A stretch of 5,420 nt of DNA, from assembly GCA_011682565.1 (NCBI GenBank), contig JAACEJ010000288.1, positions 1 through 5,420 of the forward strand. The letters run 5' to 3'. The notes under the pieces are model-generated. The model ran no database searches. It was not told the DNA's origin and worked only from the letters and a program-made list of their open reading frames with translations. The position numbers and the translations under genes are program-made. The stretch comes from Actinomycetota bacterium (lineage in GTDB: Bacteria > Zhuqueibacterota > Zhuqueibacteria > Residuimicrobiales > Krinioviventaceae). Below are positions 1 to 5,420 of this stretch, piece by piece (position 1 is the first letter of the stretch; each line of letters opens with the position of its first letter).

Positions 1-57
1 CGTGGCTCAATAATCTGTCGGTGGAGATTATATGGACTCCATGATTAAGTATTTATT
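1..57 (+). other. Left edge: leader region of the DGR target gene, possibly the end of an upstream gene
   Basis: The first 57 bases carry stops in all three plus-strand frames (TAA 11-13, TGA 42-44, TAA 46-48). Any gene entering from the left must end here, but too little is present to identify one. The TAA at 46-48 is in frame with the ATG at 58, so the downstream protein cannot be extended further upstream. No promoter with convincing -35 and -10 boxes is visible. The only good ribosome binding site in this stretch serves the tiny ORF at 32-61. Confidence 0.4.
21..26 (+). promoter_or_regulatory. Shine-Dalgarno-like GTGGAG before the mini-ORF at 32
   Basis: GTGGAG lies five bases before the ATG at 32, which is ideal spacing for that start. 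It is 31 bases before the ATG at 58, too far to serve that start directly. The bases just before ATG 58 (TTAAGTATTTATT) contain no purine-rich site. This suggests that ribosomes load at 32 and reach the larger gene by coupling. Confidence 0.45.
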
Positions 58-61
58 ATGA
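32..61 (+). CDS. Possible 9-codon leader peptide, translationally coupled to the DGR target gene
   Basis: The reading frame encodes MDSMIKYLL and ends in TGA at 59-61. That stop overlaps the ATG of the next gene in the classic ATGA arrangement. It has a well-spaced GTGGAG ribosome binding site, while the downstream gene has none of its own. The peptide has no recognisable function. If real, its role would be to deliver terminating ribosomes to the start at 58. ORFs this short arise often by chance, so the support is only the site, the spacing and the overlap. Confidence 0.35.
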   Translation: MDSMIKYLL

Positions 62-1269
62 CGATTAAAGCACCTGCGAAAATCGGTGTTAAAGCAACAA
101 TAGAAAAAAAGACAAATGTAACTTACGATAACAATAATATGGAAACAAGCATCAACAAAGCGCTGCAATATTTGAATGGCCGGCTGAATGATGTAAAGAA
201 AGCGCTCATTGCTGCAAAGGAAAAAGAACTGGTCGGCAGGTATAATGTGAACGTTACCGTAGAAGGCAGGCCGGAAGAAGATATTGCCAAAACAGGCATT
301 GATATTTACAAACAAATCGAGGCAAGCTATTCTAAAGTGGAACAGTTTATACGCGAAACACAAGTGATGAACAGTATGCTTGTTTCTGATAAGACCGGCA
401 GTGGACAGGATATTTACCGCCATGTGGAAAAAATCTGGCTGTACTCTGTGGCGGGGAATAATGACAATTTTCTTCTCACTGTTGTAGCAAAATTTAAAAT
501 TTCAGCATTAAAACCAAGTGTGGCCAAAGGTGAAAGCATATCACGGTCACAATATTCGGACATGATTTATATTAGCGCCGGTACATTTAAAATGGGCAGC
601 AACAACGGCGATAATGATGAAAAACCGGTTCACAAAGTTTATGTGAATAATTTTTACATGGATAAATACGAAACGACCAATGGGCAATATTGCAAGTTCC
701 TGAATGAAAAGGGGTATCAAAGTGAAGACGGCGCCACCTGGCTGGATATAAAAAGTGAATACTGCAAAATCGTGAAACAGGGGGGTAGATATGTACCTGT
801 GAGCGGCTATGCCAACCATCCTGTTATTAAGGTGACCTGGTACGGCGCCCGCGCTTATGCCGGCTGGGCCGGCAAACGGCTGCCAACGGAAGCCGAGTGG
901 GAATATGCTGCACGTGGCGGCAACAAAAGCAAGGGCTATAAATACAGCGGCAGTAATAATGCTGATTTGGTGGCTTGGTACATATCTAATTCCGGCAGCA
1001 AGACCCATCCGGTGGCAACGAAAAAGCCCAACGAAATAGGGATTTATGATATGAGCGGCAATGTATGGGAATGGTGTGCGGATTGGTATGATGACAATTA
1101 TTACAGTAAAAGCCCGTATGAAAACCCGACAGGTCCTTCAAATGGCAAATATCGTGTGTTGTGCGGCGGTTCATGGATCAACGATAGAAGCTACGTGCGC
1201 TGTTCGGTCCGTCACAGCTACTATCCGGCAGATAGCAATTACGGTATCGGGTTTCGTTGTGCCCGTTAG
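58..1269 (+). CDS. DGR target protein with C-terminal FGE-sulfatase/C-type-lectin-fold domain
   Basis: This 403-residue protein has an unrecognised N-terminal part (about 1-165) and a formylglycine-generating-enzyme-like domain (about 168-403). Visible family motifs are MIYISAGTFKMGS (169-181), EKPVHKVYV (188-196), YETTNGQYCKF (204-214), HPVIKVTWYGARAYAGW (254-270), RLPTEAEWEYAARGG (274-288), GIYDMSGNVWEWCADWY (328-344) and RVLCGGSW...GFRCAR (366-403). The two catalytic cysteines of genuine FGEs, in the segment just after GGS(W/Y), align with Asn375 and Val380, so sulfatase activation is unlikely. DGR target proteins commonly use this fold as a ligand-binding scaffold, with the variable residues displayed at the C-terminal end, and residues 374-396 here fit that pattern. 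No signal peptide or membrane segment is seen, so the protein is probably cytoplasmic or exported by an unseen route. ATG 58 is chosen because an in-frame TAA lies at 46-48. The start may depend on coupling to the mini-ORF at 32-61. The domain call is firm; the ligand is unknown. Confidence 0.93.
   Translation: MTIKAPAKIGVKATIEKKTNVTYDNNNMETSINKALQYLNGRLNDVKKALIAAKEKELVGRYNVNVTVEGRPEEDIAKTGIDIYKQIEASYSKVEQFIRETQVMNSMLVSDKTGSGQDIYRHVEKIWLYSVAGNNDNFLLTVVAKFKISALKPSVAKGESISRSQYSDMIYISAGTFKMGSNNGDNDEKPVHKVYVNNFYMDKYETTNGQYCKFLNEKGYQSEDGATWLDIKSEYCKIVKQGGRYVPVSGYANHPVIKVTWYGARAYAGWAGKRLPTEAEWEYAARGGNKSKGYKYSGSNNADLVAWYISNSGSKTHPVATKKPNEIGIYDMSGNVWEWCADWYDDNYYSKSPYENPTGPSNGKYRVLCGGSWINDRSYVRCSVRHSYYPADSNYGIGFRCAR
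1153..1266 (+). repeat. Putative DGR variable region (VR) at the 3' end of the target gene
   Basis: The last codons keep a fixed framework: RVL.GGSW, then R, R, P, and finally IGFR. Between Trp373 and Ile397, fifteen codons can each be derived from AAC or AAT by changing only the first two adenines: 374-376, 378-379, 384, 386-389 and 392-396. Examples are ATC, GAT, AGC, TAC, GTC, CAC and GGT. This is the footprint expected from adenine-specific mutagenic retrohoming, and in related DGR target proteins these positions are typically Asn runs in the template. The stable 3' end (about 1246-1266) would correspond to the initiation-of-mutagenic-homing region. No matching template repeat is present in the window, so the boundaries are estimated from the protein framework rather than from a VR/TR alignment. 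Confidence 0.75.
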
Positions 1270-1290
1270 TCTTTAGTTGTCTGTTTTTTT

Positions 1291-1338
1291 GGCTTTGGGC
1301 TTTGGTAACTTGAGCTTTGGAAGCTTGAATTTTGGGGG
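1291..1338. repeat. Degenerate ~7-bp tandem repeat (GGCTTTG-like) in the spacer
   Basis: Downstream of the target gene, units of 7-8 bases follow each other: GGCTTTG, GGCTTTG, GTAACTTG, AGCTTTG, GAAGCTTG, AATTTTG, then a G run. Within this array CTTGAGCTTTGG (1309-1320) is repeated as CTTGAATTTTGG (1324-1335). The segment 1310-1328 can also fold into an 8-bp stem (two wobble pairs) around a TGG loop. No protein is encoded. Degenerate heptamer tracts like this are seen between genes in some environmental genomes; the function is unknown. Confidence 0.6.
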
Positions 1339-1341
1339 TCT

Positions 1342-1370
1342 GGGGCGAAGCCCTATCGAAATTTTTTCTT
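1342..1370 (+). terminator. GC hairpin followed by a T tract: weak terminator or DGR target-site hairpin
   Basis: GGGC-GAA-GCCC at 1343-1353 forms a 4-bp stem, or 5 bp with a flanking G-T pair, closed by a GAA triloop. The GCGAAGC core is known to be unusually stable for its size. A T-rich tract (ATTTTTTCTT, 1361-1370) follows after about seven bases. That layout fits a weak intrinsic terminator for the target gene. DGRs also carry short GC-rich hairpins with GA-rich loops downstream of the variable region, which help define the homing site. This one lies about 75 bp beyond the stop codon, further than in the phage BPP-1 example, so neither reading is secure. Confidence 0.4.
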
Positions 1371-1398
1371 AAAATGAACACTAGCTGTTATTTCATTT

Positions 1399-1665
1399 AT
1401 GAAAACTGTTAATAACATTTTTTCACAAATAGCTGAATTGAAAAACTTGTACACTGCCTTTAAAAAGGCAGCCAAAGGTAAGCAGTGGAAACCGTATGTC
1501 GATTATTTTAAGGTAAATCTGGAAAAAGAGTTAATTCAATTGCAACACGATTTGCAATTGAAAATATATCAGCCGGGCCAATATCATAATTTTTATGTTT
1601 CAGAACCCAAACGGAGATTAATTTCAGCAGCGCCATTTAGAGATCGTGTTGTGCATCCGGCGTAA
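1399..1665 (+). pseudogene. Truncated DGR reverse transcriptase, N-terminal fragment
   Basis: This 88-codon frame encodes only the beginning of a retron/DGR-type reverse transcriptase. Recognisable features are the N-terminal helix with LYTAFKKAAKGK (14-25), the NLEKELIQLQHDL stretch (38-50), YQPGQYHNFYV (55-65) and EPKRRLISAAPFRDRVVH (67-84), the conserved entry to the fingers/palm region. Full-length DGR reverse transcriptases are about 300-450 residues and continue after RVVH with HAL..., then the palm and a YxDD catalytic motif. Here the frame reads Pro-Ala-stop. No further reverse transcriptase sequence is visible downstream, where the opposite strand is filled by another gene. The fragment cannot be active. 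It has no clear ribosome binding site. A TGA at 1375-1377 blocks upstream extension, so ATG 1399 is the natural start. Its position directly after the target gene matches normal DGR order. A convergent gene ends 8 bp beyond its stop. Confidence 0.87.
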
Positions 1666-1676
1666 GTCGAATCTCA
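1657..1676. other. Probable breakpoint between the DGR remnant and the minus-strand operon
   Basis: Reverse transcriptase similarity ends at the His codon 1654-1656, and the opposite-strand gene stops at 1674-1676. The deletion or recombination joint should lie in the roughly 20 bases between them. Sequence around 1664-1688 resembles the T-arm and 3' acceptor half of a tRNA: TCGAATC followed by CTCAC-like pairing with GTAAG and then CCCTCTG. One T-loop base is missing, one stem pair is mismatched and there is no CCA. tRNA 3' ends are common integration sites, but this match is short and may be chance. Confidence 0.4.
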
Positions 1677-3434
1677 CCCCTCTGCTCTTTTCGATATGTA
1701 TATTTTATCCCTAATCTCTAAAACTTTTCCTGCCGGAACGATGATTAAAATATTTCCATCTCCAACCAATTTGACATGTCCCGAAAATTTCAATGTGCCT
1801 CGGGGACTGGTTTCATTTTCAACAAAATCAATGCAAAGCGTTCCGCGAAAATCATCGACGTCCATAAATGCATCTGCAAAAATTTCGAAAAATTCTTTGG
1901 TATTTAACAAATCGGGATCAATAAAGTTGCCGGAAAGAGTTGGATACTTTTTTCGCGCATCCCGATCTGTAATGATGACCGGGAATTCGCCATAAGGCAT
2001 TTGCAGCATTTTGCTTTTAAAAAGGGACGAGTGGAAAGCAAAAAGGTCGTCACGCTTGCGAATTGCAATATGGATCCAATGTTGATATTTGGCATCTTTC
2101 GGTCCCAAAATATGAATGGATGCGTTGGGATCGAACAGTGAGGAACCGTCTTTTTGCTGGTGCGTTGTCATTGCTGTAGCAAGCGACGCTTCGAAGATAA
2201 AATCCGTTGCGCCCGGCTTCTTTTTTTCCTTAAGAACCATCGGCAAAACATCGAGATGATCTTGAACATCGTCGACAAGACCGACGGCGACGTTTGTGTT
2301 ATAGCCGCCCTTTATTTTTCTGAGGCGTTCGATATCGGCGCCGCTCTTTCCGGCAAGCTCGGCTTCAAAAATCTGCGAAAACCGCTTGCCGCTTTGTTTG
2401 TGTCTCAGCAAAAAGCCAAAGCCGCCTTTGCGCAGATTTTCCCAAACCAAAAAAAAGGCGATACGTAGATTTTTAAAATCAGGATGATGTTTCAGGGTCT
2501 CCATTTCTTCCAGCGCCCGGACAAAATGCGCTGCGCCCCAGTTAAAAATAACCGAATTATCGCCATTGCTGAAAATGAAATATTTTAAATCATTGTCGCG
2601 CACAAGCCTGCGGATTTGATCATTTTTAAAACAGTATTTAAAGCCGTGGCCATGTCCGCCGGGGTAGCCGCCCTGTACGCCGGAAATATCAAGACGAGCC
2701 GTGCTGTGATCGTAGGAAACTGCCGGAAGCATGGGCTGCGGAATGACAACAATGTTGAGGTCTTTTATCGCATCAAGTCTTTCGTGCAAATATTGTTCTA
2801 TGGCCTGAAAAGTTTTGGCGTTGGCAATAATCGCCACATTGCGAATGCCGCAGTGATAGGCATGCAGAATGACGCTTTCTGCATTTGAAATGTATTTTTG
2901 AGAATTATATTTTTTGGCGGCAAACCCTCGCGGAATAATGTGGCTTACGCCATGTTTATCGAAAATATCATAAAGCCGGGGAGCATAAAATTTTTTCGCA
3001 AACTCCGTGTCATTCTTTTGCAGACCTCGATAGAATGTCGTATCGATACCTCCCAGTGCAGAAATAAACAGGGTTTTGTTACAGACGAGCGCATCTTTAG
3101 AATTCGATTTTGGCAGGACGCGGGAAGGCAGGTTTGCCAGCATCCGAACGCTTGCTGCTTTTTTCGCATTTTCGGCGGTGATTGATTCGACAGTATAGTT
3201 TTTAATGTCGGAATAAGGATTGACCAAATTTTCCGCATAACCGTCGATGAGCAATTGCATATATTTTACCCATTCTTCGGCAAGCGATACATTAAAAGAA
3301 TACCCCGGATTTATTTCGTGAATAATTTTATGGACGGCTTTTACTAACTGCTCACGGCCTGTTGAATCCTTGAGCAGATTCCTGACAAGAAAACTACTCC
3401 CCCCAAGATTTATTCTGATATTCCTGAAATCTAT
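1674..3434 (-). CDS. UDPGP-family (UTP-sugar-1-phosphate uridylyltransferase-like) protein
   Basis: It probably makes UDP-sugars from UTP and a sugar 1-phosphate in the cytoplasm. In residues counted from the in-frame ATG at 3260, the evidence is ALGGIDTTFYRG (69-79), resembling but not matching the LxGGxGT nucleotide loop, then GGYPGGHGHGFK (197-208), YFIFSNGDNSV (227-237), GGYNTNV (318-324), a DFIFE segment (353-357) and a C-terminal beta-rich stretch (about 488-520). The order and spacing fit eukaryotic-type UGPase/UDP-N-acetylhexosamine pyrophosphorylase relatives. The coding frame clearly extends past 3260 for at least 45 residues but contains no ATG, GTG or TTG before the stop at 3450-3452. 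I place the start at ATA 3432-3434, six bases after GGAGGT, giving 586 residues; ATG 3260 would give 528. It follows the FG-GAP gene by 15 bases, an operon arrangement. The altered loop makes substrate and activity uncertain, and a divergent non-enzymatic member is possible. Confidence 0.6.
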   Translation of the reverse strand: MDFRNIRINLGGSSFLVRNLLKDSTGREQLVKAVHKIIHEINPGYSFNVSLAEEWVKYMQLLIDGYAENLVNPYSDIKNYTVESITAENAKKAASVRMLANLPSRVLPKSNSKDALVCNKTLFISALGGIDTTFYRGLQKNDTEFAKKFYAPRLYDIFDKHGVSHIIPRGFAAKKYNSQKYISNAESVILHAYHCGIRNVAIIANAKTFQAIEQYLHERLDAIKDLNIVVIPQPMLPAVSYDHSTARLDISGVQGGYPGGHGHGFKYCFKNDQIRRLVRDNDLKYFIFSNGDNSVIFNWGAAHFVRALEEMETLKHHPDFKNLRIAFFLVWENLRKGGFGFLLRHKQSGKRFSQIFEAELAGKSGADIERLRKIKGGYNTNVAVGLVDDVQDHLDVLPMVLKEKKKPGATDFIFEASLATAMTTHQQKDGSSLFDPNASIHILGPKDAKYQHWIHIAIRKRDDLFAFHSSLFKSKMLQMPYGEFPVIITDRDARKKYPTLSGNFIDPDLLNTKEFFEIFADAFMDVDDFRGTLCIDFVENETSPRGTLKFSGHVKLVGDGNILIIVPAGKVLEIRDKIYISKRAEG

Positions 3435-3440
3435 TTTTAC

Positions 3441-3446
3441 ACCTCC
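3441..3446 (-). promoter_or_regulatory. Strong Shine-Dalgarno GGAGGT preceding an ATA codon
   Basis: On the minus strand GGAGGT is followed by GTAAAA and then ATA at 3434-3432. Six bases is textbook spacing for initiation, and the frame of that ATA is the frame of the UDPGP-like protein. No canonical start codon exists in this frame for the next 57 codons. The site therefore decides the start: either ATA is used, or a former ATG has been lost by mutation or sequencing error. Confidence 0.65.
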
Positions 3447-3449
3447 GAT

Positions 3450-5420
3450 TTAATTTTTGCTGCGAGGATTTTTTAAAAAATAAAAATGTCCGTCCTCGGC
3501 GCCGACCAGCAAATCGGGTATGCCGTTTTTGTCCCAGTCCACTATTGTTGGACTGGTCGTGTGTCCGGCAAGAACGAGATCGCCGAGTTTGCCCATATCC
3601 TGAAAAACGAATTCACTGTCGTTGGCGGAAACATTGCGCAGAAAATTTACATTAACGCTGTTCACTAAAAGATCGATGCGTCCGTCGCCGTCCCAGTCCG
3701 TAAAACAGAATTTGCGTCGGCCACTGTGGCCGGCGCTGCGGGTGTTGAGTCGCAAAAGTCCCTCAGTTTTGTCTTTTAGACGCTGCTGACTGTCAGATCC
3801 TGAAGGACCTTGTGTGTGAAAAATGCGCTTTCCCGGTAAAAGTATCCGTTTATTGTTTTTCTTTGCGCGTTCAAAATATGCCAAATACCCTTCATGATCC
3901 AGCATAACCAGATCGTTCAGACCGTCTTTGTTGAGGTCAATAATGTAAGGCGTTGTACGCCACTGGGTGGCCAGTTCTTTGTCTTTGGGCTGCCACCAAA
4001 ACCAGGCCGGTTTGGGCGTCTTTCCCTGCCACGCCACTTTAACCGGTTGCGCCGCGGTGAGTTGGGGTTTTTTGCGAGTACCTATATTTTTGTACCATAC
4101 AACCTTACCCCAAATCGAATTGGCGAGGATATCCGCAAGTCCGTCGTTATTCCAGTCACCCACAGTCAGCGTGGTGTAGCCCCATTTGGCTTCGCACGGG
4201 CCCTGAATCGAACCGTTACTTCCGGCCTGTATGCGGATGGGTTTACCGTCAGCTTGCAAATATTTCGGCGCCGCCCACCTGGGAGGATTGCCGCCGTCAA
4301 GGTTTTCAATGAAACCAATATAGCCGGCCGTGTTACCGCAAATCAAGTCTGCATCGCCATCACCGTCCCAGTCAAAGCTGTACGGCGTCACAAGTGCACC
4401 AAATTTCAGATTGTTTGCTTTTTGCTGAAAAAACATTGGCGGCAGGAATTGCGGAATTCCATTGGATGACTGCCCGGTATTTTCAACAAATGCGACACGA
4501 CCGTCTTCCTGACCAACAACAAGATCGACATCCCCGTCCTTGTCCCAGTCAAAGGCAATGGGGACGATCATTTCCAGGTCCATTCTAATCGGCTTTCCCT
4601 GGAAAGTAAGAAATTGACCCGCAGCATATTCCGGTGCAGTGCGGGAGCCGATGTTTTCAAAATAAGTAAATTTGTCGAGAAACTCGCCGCAAATGAGGTC
4701 AAGATCGCCGTCGTTATCATAGTCCGCAAAATTGGGAGAAGGCATACCGTAAACGTCAATCGGCTGTCCACCGGCCTGTATTTTTTCGGGCTTGGCGTAT
4801 TGGGGAGAATCGGCGCTGCCGATATTTTTAATCAGAAAAACATAGCCGTGCAGCGGCCCGCACGTCCATTCCCCTTTGCTGTTAAAGGCGTTATCCCACC
4901 CGTAATCAGTCCAGTCGCCGACGCCGACAATGATATCCAAATCACCGTCGCCGTCATAATCACAATAGCGCCACTGATTGGCGCGTGTTTTGGGAAGGAT
5001 ATTTTTGACAGGATAGATTTTATCGGTTTGAGAAAAATTGTTTTTGCGAAAACCGACCAGTTCTTCCCCGGGAACGAGCAATCGAACCTTTCCGCCGGGA
5101 TAGGATGGCTGGATGTTGCGGCGTCCTTTTGCGAGACGAACAGCGGTTTTGAAGATCGGCATTTTAATGTCGCCGTCTGTGTTTTCAAAAAAGTAGATGC
5201 CGTTATAAGGATGGTCGGTGCAGGAAACCAGCAAATCGTTGTCACCATCATTATCATAATCCATGGGAATCGGCCAGGCCCATAATCCGACGCCAAGATC
5301 AACCGTCAATCCAGGATTATTGAATTTTATTCGTTGAAAGTCGGAATGATTCGCTTGAGAAGAACAGGATAAAATTGCAGCAAAGATGATCGCTTGGGAT
5401 GTTAGCAAGAACTTGTAAAA
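3450..5420 (-). CDS. Exported FG-GAP/VCBS repeat protein, 5' end outside the window
   Basis: The frame is open to the window edge. The in-window TTG at 5408 lies inside what looks like a signal peptide (FYKFLLTSQAIIFAAILSC), so the true start is probably off-window. ILSC could serve as a lipobox, making this a lipoprotein, or cleavage may follow SSQA. Counting from the TTG, nine DxDxDGxxD-type calcium-binding loops occur at 50-58, 150-158, 229-237, 287-295, 346-354, 418-426, 491-499, 571-579 and 624-632. Several are followed by a (G/Y)xxFxEN strand of the FG-GAP/VCBS type. The repeats imply a calcium-stabilised beta-propeller on the cell surface or in the periplasm, where such proteins usually bind ligands or carbohydrate; some have been linked to polysaccharide turnover. 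No catalytic domain is seen. It ends in TAA 15 bases before the UDPGP-like gene, probably as the first gene of a shared transcript. The substrate is unknown. Confidence 0.88.
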   Translation of the reverse strand, partial: FYKFLLTSQAIIFAAILSCSSQANHSDFQRIKFNNPGLTVDLGVGLWAWPIPMDYDNDGDNDLLVSCTDHPYNGIYFFENTDGDIKMPIFKTAVRLAKGRRNIQPSYPGGKVRLLVPGEELVGFRKNNFSQTDKIYPVKNILPKTRANQWRYCDYDGDGDLDIIVGVGDWTDYGWDNAFNSKGEWTCGPLHGYVFLIKNIGSADSPQYAKPEKIQAGGQPIDVYGMPSPNFADYDNDGDLDLICGEFLDKFTYFENIGSRTAPEYAAGQFLTFQGKPIRMDLEMIVPIAFDWDKDGDVDLVVGQEDGRVAFVENTGQSSNGIPQFLPPMFFQQKANNLKFGALVTPYSFDWDGDGDADLICGNTAGYIGFIENLDGGNPPRWAAPKYLQADGKPIRIQAGSNGSIQGPCEAKWGYTTLTVGDWNNDGLADILANSIWGKVVWYKNIGTRKKPQLTAAQPVKVAWQGKTPKPAWFWWQPKDKELATQWRTTPYIIDLNKDGLNDLVMLDHEGYLAYFERAKKNNKRILLPGKRIFHTQGPSGSDSQQRLKDKTEGLLRLNTRSAGHSGRRKFCFTDWDGDGRIDLLVNSVNVNFLRNVSANDSEFVFQDMGKLGDLVLAGHTTSPTIVDWDKNGIPDLLVGAEDGHFYFLKNPRSKN

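Noticed and set aside
28..423. Minus-strand ORF of 131 codons at the left edge
   Set aside because: It is antisense to the N-terminal part of the target gene. The hydrophobic, Phe/Cys-rich composition is typical of complement frames, and no ribosome binding site or domain is seen.
58..1269. Genuine sulfatase-activating formylglycine-generating enzyme
   Set aside because: The domain family matches, but the two catalytic cysteine positions are Asn and Val, and no sulfatase gene is in the window.
1178..1381. Minus-strand ORF of 67 codons over the VR and spacer
   Set aside because: It overlaps the strongly supported target gene and encodes low-complexity sequence produced by the heptamer repeats, with no recognisable domain.
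1270..1398. Template repeat between the target gene and the reverse transcriptase
   Set aside because: This is the usual TR position, but the spacer has no similarity to the VR framework (no GGSW- or GFR-encoding segment on either strand). It is T/G-rich with heptamer repeats instead.
4614..5285. Plus-strand ORF of 223 codons
   Set aside because: It lies wholly opposite the FG-GAP/VCBS gene. Its recurring VVIII-type runs are the complement of the repeated Asp/Gly-rich calcium loops, so it is a shadow frame.
3453..5408. TTG at 5406-5408 as the true start of the FG-GAP protein
   Set aside because: The frame continues upstream to the window edge with signal-peptide-like residues, so the start is more likely outside the window.

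Overview
This 5.4 kb window is chromosomal or accessory DNA from an environmental bacterium with moderate GC content. The large secreted FG-GAP/VCBS protein and the eukaryote-like UDP-sugar pyrophosphorylase homologue are gene types I associate with the PVC superphylum (Planctomycetota, Lentisphaerota, Kiritimatiellota) and related uncultured lineages. That placement is an inference from protein flavour, not a demonstrated taxonomy.

Left part (1-1665, + strand): the remains of a diversity-generating retroelement (DGR). The 403-residue protein at 58-1269 ends in a formylglycine-generating-enzyme-like domain with the C-type-lectin fold. Its last ~35 codons have the hallmark of a DGR variable region: a fixed GGSW...R...P...GFR framework in which most exposed positions are codons reachable from AAC/AAT by changing only the adenines. 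After a 129-bp spacer with degenerate heptamer repeats and a small GC hairpin comes the N-terminal 88 codons of a DGR-type reverse transcriptase. It stops just after the RDRVVH motif, so the palm and catalytic YxDD region are missing. No template repeat is visible anywhere in the window. The cassette therefore looks like a DGR target orphaned from its engine. Its variable region may be frozen, or it may be diversified in trans by an intact DGR elsewhere in the genome.

Right part (1674-5420, - strand): a convergent two-gene unit. The first gene, cut by the right edge, encodes an exported protein with nine aspartate-rich calcium-binding FG-GAP/VCBS motifs. Fifteen bases after its stop, behind a strong GGAGGT ribosome binding site, begins a UDPGP-family nucleotidyltransferase-like protein whose reading frame has no ATG, GTG or TTG at the expected place. 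The best-placed codon is ATA. This gene ends only 8 bp from the stop of the truncated reverse transcriptase. The break that removed the rest of the DGR therefore lies essentially at the convergent junction (about 1657-1674).

Nothing in the sequence shows that the two halves cooperate. They look like a mobile or duplicated diversification cassette abutting an unrelated operon. No rRNA, complete tRNA, CRISPR array or transposase gene was seen.
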